A DNA stretch of 42,090 bases. Source: Alkaliphilus sp. NP8 (GTDB lineage Bacteria > Bacillota > Clostridia > Peptostreptococcales > Natronincolaceae). This document shows positions 9,018-19,855 of this stretch, one piece after another. Under the pieces are notes generated by a model, which worked only from the letters and a program-made list of their open reading frames with translations, did not search any database and was not told the DNA's origin. The stretch is taken from assembly GCA_015978205.1 (NCBI GenBank), contig JADWMM010000042.1, positions 1-42,090 of the forward strand, in the 5' to 3' direction. The first letter of the stretch is position 1; the number at the start of each line of letters is the position of its first letter. A program made the position numbers and the translations under genes.

Positions 9018-9950
9018 TTATTCACCTAATCTCGTATTTTCTTCAATATTGTTCCCCACTAAATAACTTTGTACGCTCATTCTTTTTTTACCACTAAATT
9101 GTATTTCCTCAATTGCTAATATACCTTTCCCTGTACCAACAAGTATACGATCACTTTCTACTTTTAAAATTGTTCCTGGATCATATTGTTTATCACTCTT
9201 GATGACACTGCTTTTCCATATTTTCATAACTTTATTGTTATAAGTGGTAAAAGAAGTTGGCCAAGGGATTGTTCCTCTAATTAAATTTTTTATCTCCTCT
9301 GCAGATTTACTCCAATCTATTATACCCAGATTTTTAGTAAGCATTGGTGCATAAGAAGATTCATCATTGTTTTGAGGAACAGGATTCAATTCATTTTTTT
9401 CTAATAGTTCTAATGTTTTGCTCAATACTTTAGCACCTAGCTCCATTAATCTATCATGTAATTCTCCTGCTGTCTCTTCCTCGCCTATTTCAATTTCTTC
9501 TTTTAGAAGCATATCTCCTGTATCTAAACCAATATCCATATACATAGTAGTAATACCTGTTTTCTTCTCACCATTAATAACAACCCAATTAATTGGACCT
9601 GACCCTCTATACTTAGGTAACAAAGATGCGTGAACATTTATACATCCATGCTTAGGTATTTCCAATATATCTTTAGGTAAAATTTGACCATAAGCTACAA
9701 CTACAATAAGATCTGGATTTAAATTTTCTATCTCTTTAATTATATCTTCATTTTTTAAAGTAGTAGGTTGAAATATAGGTATATTATATTCTATAGCTTT
9801 TGCTTTTACTGGAGTTATATTAATTTTTTGCCCTCTTCCACTTTTTCTATCTGGCTGGGTAAAAACTCCAACTACTTCATGTTTACTATATATTAAAGTC
9901 TCTAAACAAGGAACAGCAAATTCTGGAGTTCCCATATAAACTACTTTCAT
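9018..9950 (-). CDS. fmt: Methionyl-tRNA formyltransferase
   Basis: Formylates initiator Met-tRNA using 10-formyl-tetrahydrofolate. The N-terminal formyl-transferase domain carries NVHASLLPKYRGSGPINW (105-122) with catalytic Asn105 and His107, and Asp143 in DIGLDTGD; the C-terminal OB-like tRNA-binding domain begins near 205. The 310-residue length is typical. It lies 10 bases downstream of def, the deformylase gene, the near-universal def-fmt pair, and overlaps functionally with it: one adds, the other removes the formyl group. Starts at ATG. Confidence 0.98.
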   Translation of the reverse strand: MKVVYMGTPEFAVPCLETLIYSKHEVVGVFTQPDRKSGRGQKINITPVKAKAIEYNIPIFQPTTLKNEDIIKEIENLNPDLIVVVAYGQILPKDILEIPKHGCINVHASLLPKYRGSGPINWVVINGEKKTGITTMYMDIGLDTGDMLLKEEIEIGEEETAGELHDRLMELGAKVLSKTLELLEKNELNPVPQNNDESSYAPMLTKNLGIIDWSKSAEEIKNLIRGTIPWPTSFTTYNNKVMKIWKSSVIKSDKQYDPGTILKVESDRILVGTGKGILAIEEIQFSGKKRMSVQSYLVGNNIEENTRLGE

Positions 9951-9960
9951 TAAATCACCT

Positions 9961-10404
9961 CTATTTATTTTCAGCTCTATCTATAAATAATATTCCGTTT
10001 AAATGATCAATTTCATGACAAAATGCTCTAGCTAAAAATCCTTCACCTTCTATAGTAATCTCTTCTCCTTTACGATTTAAGGCTTTAACTTTAACTTTAG
10101 CTGGACGCACAACTTCTTCAGCTACTCCAGGTAAACTAAGACAGCCTTCAGAGTCGCATTCACTACCTTCTTTATGAATTATCTCAGGATTTATAAGTTC
10201 AATTAAACCTTCACCTATATCTACAACTACTATTCTTTTTAAAATTCCTATTTGAGGAGCTGCAAGTCCTACTCCTTCTGCATCATACATTGTTTCAGCC
10301 ATATCATCTAATAAAGTAATTACCTTATCATTAATTTTATCAACTACTTTTGAAGTTTTTCTAAGTACTGGATCATCATCTTTACGAATAATTCTAATTG
10401 CCAT
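9961..10404 (-). CDS. def: Peptide deformylase
   Basis: Metalloenzyme that removes the formyl group from the nascent N-terminal methionine. All three family motifs are intact: [10 protein letters not shown] (44-53), EGCLSLPG (86-93) with metal ligand Cys88, and HEIDHLNG (130-137) with metal ligands His130 and His134 and catalytic Glu131. The 147-residue length fits the shorter type I form common in Clostridia. The ATG follows TAGGAGG. It stands 16 bases after the priA stop, and priA-def-fmt is a conserved order. Confidence 0.98.
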   Translation of the reverse strand: MAIRIIRKDDDPVLRKTSKVVDKINDKVITLLDDMAETMYDAEGVGLAAPQIGILKRIVVVDIGEGLIELINPEIIHKEGSECDSEGCLSLPGVAEEVVRPAKVKVKALNRKGEEITIEGEGFLARAFCHEIDHLNGILFIDRAENK

Positions 10405-10420
10405 TTTTCTACCTCCTAAA

Positions 10421-12910
10421 TTAAATAATAGTATATGGATTTATATCAATAGTACAAACTATATCTTTACTTATATATTTGCTTCTATTATCTATCAATA
10501 AATACTTTGCAGCTTTTCGTAATAGTCCATAGGGTATATTTGCATCCTTTAATAAAATTTGATATCTATAACTTTCTTTTATCCTACTTATCATGCTTTG
10601 ATTAGGACCTAATATAATGTTATCAAGTTTTTTATACCCTTGAGAGTTCAAAATATATTTAATATGATTTGCCACTAAATTACAAGTATATTCTACTTTC
10701 TTTTCAGCTTTACCAGAAAAATTTAGTAATATTAGATTATTAAAAGGTGGATAAGAAAATTCATTTCTAATAGCTAACTCATCTTTTATAAAACTTTCAT
10801 AATCATGATTTTTAGACGCTTCAATGCTATAATGCGTTGGTTCATAGGTTTGAAGAATCACTTTTCCTTTTGCAGCTCCTCTTCCGGCTCTACCCGCTAC
10901 TTGAGTAACAAGTTGAAATGTTCTTTCTGCTGCCCTAAAATCTGGTAAATTCAATGTTGAATCAGCAGAAATAATACCTACAAGAGTAACATTTGGAAAG
11001 TCCAACCCTTTAGATATCATCTGAGTACCTACAAGAATATCAATTTCTTTATTCTTAAAACGTTCTAATATTTTTTCATGTGAGCCTTTACGACTTGTAG
11101 TATCCATATCCATTCGTTCTATTCTTGCATGGGGTAAATAGTATTTAACTAAATCCTCAATCTTTTGTGTTCCCGTTCCAAGATGTTTAATATTGTCACT
11201 TTTACAATCAGGACACGCAGTAGGTACAGATTTCATATTTCCACAATAATGACACCGTAATTTTTCATCTGTTTTATGAAAAGTCATTGTTATATCACAA
11301 TGTTCACACTTTAAAACATGACCACAGTTTTGACACGATATAACACTTGAATATCCTCTACGGTTTAAAAATAAAATCGTTTGTTTTTCGTTTTTAAAAT
11401 TCTCATTTATTGCACTAATTAATTGACCACTTAGAATTCCTGTATTTCCAGATTGTATCTCTTCTGTCATATCTACTACTTCCACAGGAGGAAGTTCTGA
11501 GTTTGTAGCTCTCTTTTTTAGTGTAATTAAATGTAAATTATTGTTTAAAGCTTTATAATAACTTTCTACAGAAGGTGTAGCAGATCCTAATACTAACACA
11601 GAATTTTCTAATTCACCACGGTACTTAGCAACATCAATTGTGCTATATTTAGGAGTCTGATCAGATTTATAAGTATGTTCATGTTCCTCATCTATAATAA
11701 TAATACCTAAATTTTTGAAAGGAGCAAACACAGCAGACCTAGCACCTATTACTATATCAACATCACCCTCTGCAATCTTACGCCATTCATCGTAACGCTC
11801 ACCTTCAGAAAGACTACTATGAATAACAGCTATTCTATTTCCAAACCTTCCTCTAAATCTTGCTACTGTTTGAGGAGTAAGTGAAATTTCGGGAACTAAT
11901 ACAATCCCTTGTTTACCTATTCCTATTACTTTTTCTATAAGCTGCAAGTATATCTCTGTCTTTCCACTGCCAGTTATACCATGAATTAAATAAGAATCAC
12001 TTGATACATTTTTTATTGATTCACAAATTTTATCTATAGCTATTTTTTGCTCTTTATTAGGAACAAGTTTTGGAAATAAGGAGAAATCTTTATTCATAAA
12101 AGGATCTCTCTTAACTTCTACATATTCAAATTCTATATATCCTTTTTCTTTTAGGCTGTTTAGTGTACTTTTACCCGTATTAGCTATAGATAATAAGTTT
12201 TTTACACTACATTTTTTTTGTTCACTTAATAGTTCTAATAGTATTTTTTGCTTTTTTGCATTTTTTAAAGATGTTAAAGCTTCTCCTATTTTTTCTTTAC
12301 CTATAGCTATTTTAGCATATTGTTCTGTCTTTATATTTAATTTACTATTAAATTCATATTTTATATCTATTATATTTTTTTGCAGAAGAATTTTAATAAT
12401 ACTATTAATTTCCTTATAATCCACATGTTGCATTAACAAATCTAAGTATGCTTTACCACCTAAATATTCCAATGCACTTAATACATCCTTAGCCTTACTC
12501 TTACTATTAGAAATTACATCTTGCCAATTACTATTTATTAATATAATTAACTTTCTTTCTTTCTTTATCATACCTTTAGGTATTAAACAATGAATTGCTT
12601 CAATATATTTACATAAATATCGATTCTTCATCCAAAAAATTAATCTTAATTGATTTTCAGTTAAAATAGGCTCTTTATCTATAACAGCAAGTATTTTTTT
12701 GAACTTCCTTTTTTTTTCAGGTATATAGGTAGTTACATTAAGTACATAAGCTTCAAGCTTTTTATTACCTCTTCCAAAGGGAACTATAACCCTCATTCCT
12801 CTAATTACATCATTAGTTAAATGGGTGGGAATTTCATAGTCGAATAATTTATCAGTTTGGTAGCTGTTATTATTCACTATCACTTGTGCTATTATAAGTT
12901 CATTATTCAA
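10421..12910 (-). CDS. priA: Primosomal replication restart helicase PriA
   Basis: 3'-5' DNA helicase that reloads the replisome at stalled forks. The N-terminal 3'-end-binding and winged-helix parts (about 1-270) precede the helicase core with Walker [10 protein letters not shown] (311-319), DEEH (407-410), and a double zinc module of eight cysteines beginning [13 protein letters not shown] and ending PTACPDC. The region with [12 protein letters not shown] is motif V-like. The 829-residue length is normal. The start codon is TTG with GGGAGGTGG 5-6 bases upstream. A terminator and an extended -10 promoter lie just upstream, so priA heads its operon. Confidence 0.97.
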   Translation of the reverse strand: MNNELIIAQVIVNNNSYQTDKLFDYEIPTHLTNDVIRGMRVIVPFGRGNKKLEAYVLNVTTYIPEKKRKFKKILAVIDKEPILTENQLRLIFWMKNRYLCKYIEAIHCLIPKGMIKKERKLIILINSNWQDVISNSKSKAKDVLSALEYLGGKAYLDLLMQHVDYKEINSIIKILLQKNIIDIKYEFNSKLNIKTEQYAKIAIGKEKIGEALTSLKNAKKQKILLELLSEQKKCSVKNLLSIANTGKSTLNSLKEKGYIEFEYVEVKRDPFMNKDFSLFPKLVPNKEQKIAIDKICESIKNVSSDSYLIHGITGSGKTEIYLQLIEKVIGIGKQGIVLVPEISLTPQTVARFRGRFGNRIAVIHSSLSEGERYDEWRKIAEGDVDIVIGARSAVFAPFKNLGIIIIDEEHEHTYKSDQTPKYSTIDVAKYRGELENSVLVLGSATPSVESYYKALNNNLHLITLKKRATNSELPPVEVVDMTEEIQSGNTGILSGQLISAINENFKNEKQTILFLNRRGYSSVISCQNCGHVLKCEHCDITMTFHKTDEKLRCHYCGNMKSVPTACPDCKSDNIKHLGTGTQKIEDLVKYYLPHARIERMDMDTTSRKGSHEKILERFKNKEIDILVGTQMISKGLDFPNVTLVGIISADSTLNLPDFRAAERTFQLVTQVAGRAGRGAAKGKVILQTYEPTHYSIEASKNHDYESFIKDELAIRNEFSYPPFNNLILLNFSGKAEKKVEYTCNLVANHIKYILNSQGYKKLDNIILGPNQSMISRIKESYRYQILLKDANIPYGLLRKAAKYLLIDNRSKYISKDIVCTIDINPYTII

Positions 12911-12930
12911 AAGCCCACCTCCCTATGTCG

Positions 12931-12939
12931 ATTATATCA
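12931..12939 (-). promoter_or_regulatory. Extended -10 promoter of the priA operon
   Basis: The minus strand reads TGATATAAT, a TGn extended -10 followed by the exact sigma-A -10 hexamer, about 21 bases before the TTG start of priA. The -35 region at 17-base spacing is only T-rich. Together with the terminator right upstream it marks a new transcription start. Confidence 0.6.
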
Positions 12940-13002
12940 AATTTTAAAAGTATAAAAAAATATATTTAATAACTAAAGTATGATCTTGTATATCTAAAAT
13001 AG

Positions 13003-13025
13003 AAAAGGACTATTCTAGTCCTTTT
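13003..13025 (-). terminator. Intrinsic terminator after coaBC
   Basis: AAAAGGACTA and TAGTCCTTTT form a perfect 10-bp stem with a 3-base loop, 10 bases past the coaBC stop; the T-run is part of the 3' arm. It ends the yicC/remA/gmk/rpoZ/coaBC unit. Confidence 0.85.
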
Positions 13026-13034
13026 ATTACAATT

Positions 13035-14228
13035 CTATTTAAAAAACTCATTTACTTTATCTAAAATACGATTTGCAATTTCTATTTTATTTGATTTTGC
13101 TATTTTTTCTATTTCACCATTTTTATTTATAATTTGAACAATATTTGTATCAGAACCAAAGCCTGCGCCTTCTTCTTTTATATTATTAGCAACTATAAAG
13201 TCTAAATTTTTCCTACTAATCTTACTTTTAGCATTTTGAATTACATCTTGGCTTTCAGCTGCAAACCCAATCAATATCCTATTTTCTTTCAAAATGCCTA
13301 GTTCCTTTAATATATCTGGATTTCTGACTAAAGTTAGATTTAAATTTCCATCACTTTTCTTTATCTTATTTGTAGAAACTATTTCTGGACGATAATCAGA
13401 TACTGCTGCAGATTTAATAATAATATCTTGTTCTTTATAGTTACTCATTACTGCATCGTACATTTCTAAAGTTGTATTTACATTAATTAGTTTAACACCT
13501 TTAGGAGAAGAAAGCTGTGTAGGTCCACTTACAAGAGTTACATCTGCACCTCTTTCAAATGCTGCTTTAGCTAAAGAATATCCCATTTTACCAGAAGAAT
13601 GGTTAGTAATAAAACGAACAGGGTCTATTGACTCTCTAGTTGGACCAGCTGTTATTAAAATTTTTTTACCTTCTAAATCGCTATTTGGTTTAATTATATT
13701 TTTAACTACTTCAACTATATTATCTACATCAGCCAACTTACCTTTTCCAACATCACCACATGCAAGTCTACCGGAACTTGGATTAATAAATTTATATCCT
13801 AGAGATATAAGTTTTTCTATATTCTGCTGAACTATTTTATTATCATACATTTTTGTGTTCATAGCTGGTGCAAATATAATCTTTGAAGTAGATGCCATAA
13901 TAGTTGTGGAAAGCATATCATCAGCAATTCCATTTGCTACTTTACCTATAATATTAGCAGTAGCAGGTGCTATAAGTAAAACATCTGCTTTTTGAGCTAA
14001 AGAAATATGTTCAATATCCCAATATCTCGGTGTCGTAAATGTATCTACTATTACTGGGTTCTGACTCAAGACTTGAAATGTATGGGGATTAACCATTTCT
14101 GTAGCAGACTTGGTCATTATAACGTCTATATTTGCTCCTAGCTTTTTAAATCTACTAACAACATCACAGGCCTTGTACGCTGCAATTCCTCCTGTTACAC
14201 CAAGTACAATATTTATATCTTTTAACAT
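13035..14228 (-). CDS. coaBC: Bifunctional phosphopantothenoylcysteine decarboxylase/synthetase
   Basis: Two steps of coenzyme A synthesis: joins 4'-phosphopantothenate to cysteine (CoaB), then decarboxylates it to phosphopantetheine (CoaC). The N-terminal flavoprotein domain (about 1-180) shows GVTGGIAAYKA (10-20), the catalytic His74 in DIEHISLA, PAMNTKMY (121-128) and Cys157 in GRLACGDVGKG. The C-terminal CoaB half (from about 185) has ILITAGPTRESIDPVR and SAAVSDYRP. The length of 397 is typical. It follows rpoZ by 18 bases and is closed by a strong terminator. gmk-rpoZ-coaBC-priA is the conserved Firmicutes order. Confidence 0.97.
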   Translation of the reverse strand: MLKDINIVLGVTGGIAAYKACDVVSRFKKLGANIDVIMTKSATEMVNPHTFQVLSQNPVIVDTFTTPRYWDIEHISLAQKADVLLIAPATANIIGKVANGIADDMLSTTIMASTSKIIFAPAMNTKMYDNKIVQQNIEKLISLGYKFINPSSGRLACGDVGKGKLADVDNIVEVVKNIIKPNSDLEGKKILITAGPTRESIDPVRFITNHSSGKMGYSLAKAAFERGADVTLVSGPTQLSSPKGVKLINVNTTLEMYDAVMSNYKEQDIIIKSAAVSDYRPEIVSTNKIKKSDGNLNLTLVRNPDILKELGILKENRILIGFAAESQDVIQNAKSKISRKNLDFIVANNIKEEGAGFGSDTNIVQIINKNGEIEKIAKSNKIEIANRILDKVNEFFK

Positions 14229-14246
14229 ATATTCACCTTCTCAGCT

Positions 14247-14456
14247 TTACTCTTCTTCTTCTACTGCTTTAGTATAAAGCACTTCTTCCTCATATATTTC
14301 TTGAGTAGCCATGGATACTGGCTTTTTACAATCAATATTAGAAACCTTTACTTCAGCTCCATCTATTAACTGTCTTGCTCTTTTAGATGCTGCTATAACT
14401 AGAGTATATCTACTTTCTACTTTATCTAATAATTCATTAATTGGTGGGTATAACAT
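14247..14456 (-). CDS. rpoZ: RNA polymerase omega subunit
   Basis: Small subunit that helps assemble and stabilise RNA polymerase by clamping the beta' subunit. The 69 residues begin MLYPPINELLDKVESRYTL and contain the conserved ASKRARQL (about 23-30), then an acidic tail, as in other clostridial omegas. It lies between gmk and coaBC at spacings of 21 and 18 bases, which is the standard context and supports the call despite the small size. An AGGAGA site precedes the ATG. Confidence 0.95.
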   Translation of the reverse strand: MLYPPINELLDKVESRYTLVIAASKRARQLIDGAEVKVSNIDCKKPVSMATQEIYEEEVLYTKAVEEEE

Positions 14457-14477
14457 GTTATCCTCTCCTTATTCAAA

Positions 14478-15083
14478 TTAAAATTTTGATAATATTTCTT
14501 CGTAATTTCTTAAAACTTTACATTTTTCTGCTTTGATAATGGACTCAATATCTTCCACAGCTGTTGGTACATCATCATTTACAACAGCATAGTCATACTT
14601 AATTACTTGCTTTATTTCAGAAACAGCAGAACCATATCTTTTTTCAATATCTGAAACACTTTCTGTTCCTCTCCCTACAATTCTACTTTTAAGTTCTTCT
14701 AATGAAGGTGGTAATATGAAAATAAATACAGCATCTTTAAATCTTTCCTTAACCTGCAATGCTCCTACAATATCTATTTCTAACAAAACATCTTTTCCAT
14801 TTTCCATATTTTCTATAACATATTCTTTAGGTGTCCCATAATAATTATCATAAACCTTAGCATACTCCAAAAACTCGTCATTATTTATCATATTCTCAAA
14901 TTTATTTTTATTAATAAAAAAATAATTTATCCCATCTTTTTCTCCAACTCTAGGTAATCTGGTAGTAGTTGATACAGAAACATTGATCTTAGAATTATTT
15001 TTAAGTAATTCTTTGCAAATCGTCCCTTTACCAGCTCCAGATGGCCCTGATACAACAATTAGCAACCCTTTATTACTACCCAT
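14478..15083 (-). CDS. gmk: Guanylate kinase
   Basis: Phosphorylates GMP to GDP with ATP in the cytoplasm, in purine synthesis and salvage. P-loop GPSGAGKGT (13-21), the GMP-binding region TRLPRVGEKDGINYFFI (about 42-58) and LLEIDIVGALQVK (about 100-112) are all present. The 201-residue length is standard. It is preceded by remA and followed by rpoZ, the familiar yicC-remA-gmk-rpoZ order of Firmicutes. Confidence 0.98.
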   Translation of the reverse strand: MGSNKGLLIVVSGPSGAGKGTICKELLKNNSKINVSVSTTTRLPRVGEKDGINYFFINKNKFENMINNDEFLEYAKVYDNYYGTPKEYVIENMENGKDVLLEIDIVGALQVKERFKDAVFIFILPPSLEELKSRIVGRGTESVSDIEKRYGSAVSEIKQVIKYDYAVVNDDVPTAVEDIESIIKAEKCKVLRNYEEILSKF

Positions 15084-15107
15084 AATTTTCTCCTCTTTCT
15101 ATCTATA

Positions 15108-15389
15108 TTATTCTTCATCTGAAATTGTATCTGCTTCTTTATTGTTATCCTTAGAATTTAATCTATGTGCTACAGTTTCAGGCTGAACAGCAGAAAGAAT
15201 AATATGATCACTATCTGTAACTATTACTGCTCTCGTTCTTCGCCCATAAGTAGCATCTACAAGCATACCCCTATCTCTTGCTTCTTGAATAACTCTTTTA
15301 ATAGGTGCAGATTCTGGACTTACGATAGCAACAATTCTACTAGCAGATACTATGTTTCCAAACCCTATATTAATTAATTTTATATTCAT
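15108..15389 (-). CDS. remA: RemA family DNA-binding regulator (DUF370)
   Basis: 93-residue protein nearly identical in pattern to Bacillus RemA, which activates biofilm matrix and osmoprotection genes. Seen: [16 protein letters not shown] at the N-terminus, [28 protein letters not shown] and [12 protein letters not shown]. The arginine-rich RRTR stretch is thought to contact DNA in the ring-shaped oligomer. A longer reading from a TTG at 15410 overlaps yicC, but the ATG at 15389 has AAAGGGG 8 bases upstream and matches the family N-terminus, so I chose it. Between yicC and gmk, its usual place. Its targets in this organism are unknown. Confidence 0.95.
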   Translation of the reverse strand: MNIKLINIGFGNIVSASRIVAIVSPESAPIKRVIQEARDRGMLVDATYGRRTRAVIVTDSDHIILSAVQPETVAHRLNSKDNNKEADTISDEE

Positions 15390-15402
15390 AAGTATTTCCC
15401 CT

Positions 15403-16284
15403 TTACTCAATATTTTGAACTTGTTCTCTCATCTTCTCAAGTTCACTTTTTATATTAATAACCAAATTCGATATATTTAAATCATTAGCCTTAGAGCCAA
15501 TAGTATTTACTTCTCTATTCATTTCTTGAAGTAAAAAATCTAATTTCCTTCCAATTATATCATCATCATTTAAAATGTTTTTAAATTGCTCAATGTGGCT
15601 ATATAGTCTAACAACCTCTTCTGTTATGTTACTTTTATCAGCGAATAATGCTACCTCTGCTGCTAATCGACTGTCATCTAATAAAAATTCTTCATTTGAT
15701 ATTTCTTTTATTCTTTCTTTTAATTTTTGTCTATATTCCTGAACAATTATAGGACTTCTTTCTTTTACTTCTTCAACAAATTTTTTAGTTTTATTTAAAC
15801 GATTTATTAAATCAGACTTTAATTTAGAACCTTCTTCTTTTCTCATAGATATAAGCTGATTAATAGCAACATTTAAAGATTTTTCTAAACATTGCCAAAG
15901 TTCTTCTTCATTTTCCTCTTTCTTTTCCACATTTATTATATCAGGATATCGAGCTATTAAAGATGTAGTAATATCATCATTTACTTTTAGGTTGTTTTTG
16001 ATTTTTAAAAGTGCCTCTAAATATTCCTCTGCTAAAGCCATATCTACATTAATCTTAACATCGCTTTCACCTATGTTTTGATAAGTAATATAAACCTCAA
16101 CACGTCCTCTTTGAATGTGTGTCTTTATGATTTTACGAATGTTTTCTTCTAAATATGTAAATTTTTTAGGTAATTTAATGCTTATGTCTGTGTATCTATG
16201 GTTAACTGATTTAAGCTCTACTTGAAAATATTTATCACCTAGTTGAGAGTCACCTCTGCCAAAGCCTGTCATGCTTTTTACCAT
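15403..16284 (-). CDS. YicC family endoribonuclease-like protein
   Basis: YicC/YloC family, members of which have been reported as endoribonucleases acting on RNA, including small RNAs. The 293 residues begin [11 protein letters not shown], contain [17 protein letters not shown] (about 25-41), and end with the DUF1732 segment [21 protein letters not shown] (about 249-269), all family signatures. It is the first gene of the unit leading to coaBC. A good sigma-A promoter lies about 70 bases upstream, downstream of dapF. Substrate in this organism is not deducible. Confidence 0.93.
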   Translation of the reverse strand: MVKSMTGFGRGDSQLGDKYFQVELKSVNHRYTDISIKLPKKFTYLEENIRKIIKTHIQRGRVEVYITYQNIGESDVKINVDMALAEEYLEALLKIKNNLKVNDDITTSLIARYPDIINVEKKEENEEELWQCLEKSLNVAINQLISMRKEEGSKLKSDLINRLNKTKKFVEEVKERSPIIVQEYRQKLKERIKEISNEEFLLDDSRLAAEVALFADKSNITEEVVRLYSHIEQFKNILNDDDIIGRKLDFLLQEMNREVNTIGSKANDLNISNLVINIKSELEKMREQVQNIE

Positions 16285-16351
16285 AACCTACTCATCCTTC
16301 CATTCATTTTCGGTGTATTGATAGTACTTACACTTATATTTCTCTTATACT

Positions 16352-16380
16352 ATTTTATATTTATAGCCTTATAATTACAA
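16352..16380 (-). promoter_or_regulatory. Sigma-A promoter for yicC-remA-gmk-rpoZ-coaBC
   Basis: On the minus strand TTGTAA (16380-16375), a 17-base spacer and TAAAAT (16357-16352). It lies between the dapF stop and the yicC start. Each box differs from consensus by one or two bases. Confidence 0.55.
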
Positions 16381-16409
16381 GCAGATTTAAGATTTATTTT
16401 ATTACTGTA

Positions 16410-17249
16410 TTAGATAAAATATACTCCAGAACATATATTAATCGCAGGACCTTTCATAAACACATCTTCTTTATCATTGACCTCAACTTTAATACAACCA
16501 CCTTCAATATCTACATTTACAATATTGTTTGTTAAACCTAGTTTATATGCTACCCCAGCAACACTGCTAACTCCAGTACCACATGCCAATGTATATCCTG
16601 CTCCTCTTTCCCAAGTTTTTACTTCTATATTATACATATCTTTTATATTAGCAAAATTCACATTTGTATTTTCAGGATATATATTGTGTTTTTCGATTAT
16701 TGGACCATATTTTTTAACTTCTTTTAAATCTAAAGTATCAGTAAAAATAATAGTATGGGGCACACCCATAAGTACAGTTGTCACTATAAATTCCTTTTCA
16801 TTTATATTAATTTTTCTATTTATAAAACTAGACCCATTAGATTTAACAGGTATTTCACTGGGTTCATAAATAATTTTACCCATATTTACTTTTACATGCT
16901 TAGCTTTTTTACTTTCAATGTCTAAGTTTATTTCTTTTATTCCAGCTAAAGTTTCTACTTTAAATTCTTCTTTTCTTGTTAAATTCTCATCATATACAAA
17001 TTTAGAAAAACATCTAATACCATTTCCACACATAGCTGCTAAAGAACCATCACTATTGTAATAATGCATTTTAAAATCAGCTTTATCTGATTTATTAACT
17101 ACTAAAAGCCCATCTGCTCCTATTCCAAAATTTCTGTGACATACTTTTTTAGCTAATTCACTAAACCTTTCCTCAAAAGGAAAGTCTTCATACCTAATTA
17201 TAATAAAATCATTTCCAGTACCATGCATTTTATTAAAATTAATGTTCAT
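16410..17249 (-). CDS. dapF: Diaminopimelate epimerase
   Basis: Converts LL- to meso-diaminopimelate for lysine and peptidoglycan. The 279-residue length and the two catalytic cysteines are intact: Cys74 in MCGNGIRCF and Cys223 in LACGTGVSS. The N-terminal MHGTGNDF (8-15) substrate loop is present. The gene is transcribed divergently from rqcH and has its own promoter; no terminator separates it from yicC 125 bases downstream, so read-through is possible. No other dap gene is in the window. Confidence 0.97.
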   Translation of the reverse strand: MNINFNKMHGTGNDFIIIRYEDFPFEERFSELAKKVCHRNFGIGADGLLVVNKSDKADFKMHYYNSDGSLAAMCGNGIRCFSKFVYDENLTRKEEFKVETLAGIKEINLDIESKKAKHVKVNMGKIIYEPSEIPVKSNGSSFINRKININEKEFIVTTVLMGVPHTIIFTDTLDLKEVKKYGPIIEKHNIYPENTNVNFANIKDMYNIEVKTWERGAGYTLACGTGVSSVAGVAYKLGLTNNIVNVDIEGGCIKVEVNDKEDVFMKGPAINICSGVYFI

Positions 17250-17301
17250 ACTTTTTCACCTCTTTCTTTAATATTTAATAAAGAGTATTAAAATACTATG
17301 T

Positions 17302-17330
17302 TGTATAATATCTTATTAAATTTAATTCAA
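17302..17330 (-). promoter_or_regulatory. Sigma-A promoter of dapF
   Basis: TTGAAT (17330-17325), 17-base spacer, TATACA (17307-17302) on the minus strand, about 53 bases before the dapF ATG. It is back-to-back with the rqcH promoter about 70 bases away. Confidence 0.5.
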
Positions 17331-17395
17331 TTTATAAATCTATTTCCCTTTAACATATTACGTTTTTTTAATATTTATCCTTATATACTATTTTT

Positions 17396-17424
17396 TTGCA
17401 TACTTGATTAAAGTATGCTATTAT
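17396..17424 (+). promoter_or_regulatory. rqcH promoter with an inverted repeat in its spacer
   Basis: TTGCAT (17396-17401), exactly 17 bases, then TATTAT (17419-17424) preceded by TGC, an extended -10. The perfect inverted repeat GCATACTT-GATTA-AAGTATGC (17398-17418) fills nearly the whole spacer and overlaps both boxes, the geometry expected of a repressor operator. The promoter call is firm; an operator role is inference. Confidence 0.65.
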
Positions 17425-17452
17425 GATTACAAATTGAAAGGAGGTAATGCCA

Positions 17453-19237
17453 ATGGCTTTAGATGGATTTGTTATAGCCGCATTAACCTACGAATTAAAA
17501 TCGACTCTATGTAATGGTAGAATAGATAAAGTTTATCAGCCTGAAGCTGATGAAATAGCTTTAACAATAAGAAACAATAGAGAGAACCACAAGCTTATGT
17601 TATCTGCAAATAGTAATTATCCAAAAATTCATTTTACAAATTTTAATAAAGAGAATCCTACTACTCCTCCTAATTTTTGTATGATGCTTAGAAAACATCT
17701 AATAGGAGGTAAAATTGTAGATATTAAACAACCCGAATTTGAAAGAATAATTAAAATAGTTATAGAGTCTCATGATGAGCTTAATGTGTTAAAGTCAAAA
17801 GAACTTATAATAGAACTAATGGGAAAACATAGTAATATTATCCTAGTAGATTGTGAAACTAATAAAGTATTAGATAGTATAAAGCATATTTCTTTTGATC
17901 TTAGCAGATATAGACAAGTACTACCTGGTATAAAATATACTATGCCACCTTCACAGGACAAGCTTAACCCTTTAGAAATTGCTGATAAAAATATATTTGA
18001 AGCTATTATTAAAAATAAAGATCAAAGAACTCCTATATATAAAGCTATATATACAAGCTTTACTGGTGTGTCACCTCTTATATCTAGAGAAATATGTTAT
18101 AAATCATCTATAGATGAGAAATTGATTCTATCTAATTTAGATGAACAAATGATAAATTCTATCTATAACTCTTTTGCAGATATAATAAAAACAATAAAAT
18201 CAAACAACTTTATGCCATCTATATATTATGATGGTGAAACTGGAAAGTATATAGATTTTAGCTCTATTAATATTAATCATTTAAATTATTATAAAGAAAA
18301 AATATTTGAATCAACTAGCCAAATGTTAGAAAAATTCTATTTCAAAAAAGATTCTATAGAACGAATGAAACAAAAAACAACTGATTTACGAAAAAACGTT
18401 TCTATAAAGCTAGATAGATTATATAATAAATTGAATAATTTAAATAAAGACTTAAATAAAGCTCATAAAGCAAATGAATATAAAATTTTTGGAGATTTAA
18501 TTACTGCCAATATATATCAAATAGAAAAGGGAAAAAACGAAGTAGAACTTATAAATTATTATGATTCAGATTATAGTAAAATAATAATTAGTTTAGACGA
18601 AAGATTAACCCCATCACAAAATGCTCAAAGATACTTTAAGTTGTATTCTAAGGCCAAAACTGCTCTTTCTCAAGTAAATCATCAGATTGAAAAAGCTAAA
18701 GAAGAGATTAACTATTTAGAACAAATTATTATAAGCATTGACCAATGTACCCATATTTCTGATATTGAAGAAATACGATCTGAGCTTGAAGATGCAGGTT
18801 TTGTAAAGCGTAAAATTAGTAAAAAAGGTTCACGTTCTAATAAAATACAAAAATCTAACTACCTTAAATATATTTCATCTGAAGGATTAGAAATACTGGT
18901 TGGTAAAAATAACAAGCAAAATGATGAAATTACATTTAAAGTATCTTCTAAAACTGACCTTTGGTTTCATATTAAGGATATGCCTGGGTCCCATGTAATA
19001 TTAAAGCTTGATGAAAGTCAACCAAAAGATTTATCTATACTAGAGGCTGCTACACTTGCTGCATATTACAGTAAGGGGAAAAATTCTACCAAAGTTCCTG
19101 TAGACTATACTGAGAGAAAAAACGTAAAGAAACAAAGTAGAGCTAAACCTGGAATGGTAATATACGATAACTATTCTACTGTACTGGTTAATAGTGATGA
19201 AAAAGCTATTTTAAATATTAAACCAATAGGTTCTTAA
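17453..19237 (+). CDS. rqcH: Ribosome quality control factor RqcH (NFACT family)
   Basis: Binds stalled 50S-peptidyl-tRNA complexes and adds C-terminal alanine tails that mark the nascent chain for degradation; older annotation is fibronectin-binding protein. The 594 residues start MALDGFVIAAL; the NFACT-N domain (about 1-210), a helical/coiled-coil middle (about 290-430) and the NFACT-R domain near the end are visible, the latter with DLWFHIKDMPGSHVIL and the KKQSRAKPGMV segment. An in-frame ATG 6 bases earlier (17447) sits only 2 bases from AAAGGAGG, whereas 17453 has 8 bases, so I chose 17453. It is the only plus-strand gene here and ends facing pyrR. Confidence 0.95.
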   Translation: MALDGFVIAALTYELKSTLCNGRIDKVYQPEADEIALTIRNNRENHKLMLSANSNYPKIHFTNFNKENPTTPPNFCMMLRKHLIGGKIVDIKQPEFERIIKIVIESHDELNVLKSKELIIELMGKHSNIILVDCETNKVLDSIKHISFDLSRYRQVLPGIKYTMPPSQDKLNPLEIADKNIFEAIIKNKDQRTPIYKAIYTSFTGVSPLISREICYKSSIDEKLILSNLDEQMINSIYNSFADIIKTIKSNNFMPSIYYDGETGKYIDFSSININHLNYYKEKIFESTSQMLEKFYFKKDSIERMKQKTTDLRKNVSIKLDRLYNKLNNLNKDLNKAHKANEYKIFGDLITANIYQIEKGKNEVELINYYDSDYSKIIISLDERLTPSQNAQRYFKLYSKAKTALSQVNHQIEKAKEEINYLEQIIISIDQCTHISDIEEIRSELEDAGFVKRKISKKGSRSNKIQKSNYLKYISSEGLEILVGKNNKQNDEITFKVSSKTDLWFHIKDMPGSHVILKLDESQPKDLSILEAATLAAYYSKGKNSTKVPVDYTERKNVKKQSRAKPGMVIYDNYSTVLVNSDEKAILNIKPIGS

Positions 19238-19258
19238 TATCTTTAATACTAAAGTACA

Positions 19259-19291
19259 AAATAAGGAACGATTAATAATCGTTCCTTATTT
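19259..19291. terminator. Bidirectional terminator between rqcH and pyrR
   Basis: AAATAAGGAACGAT and ATCGTTCCTTATTT form a perfect 14-bp stem with a 5-base loop, with A-run on the left and T-run on the right. It sits between the two convergent stops and can serve both genes. Confidence 0.9.
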
Positions 19292-19297
19292 TTATAA

Positions 19298-19855
<558 letters not shown>

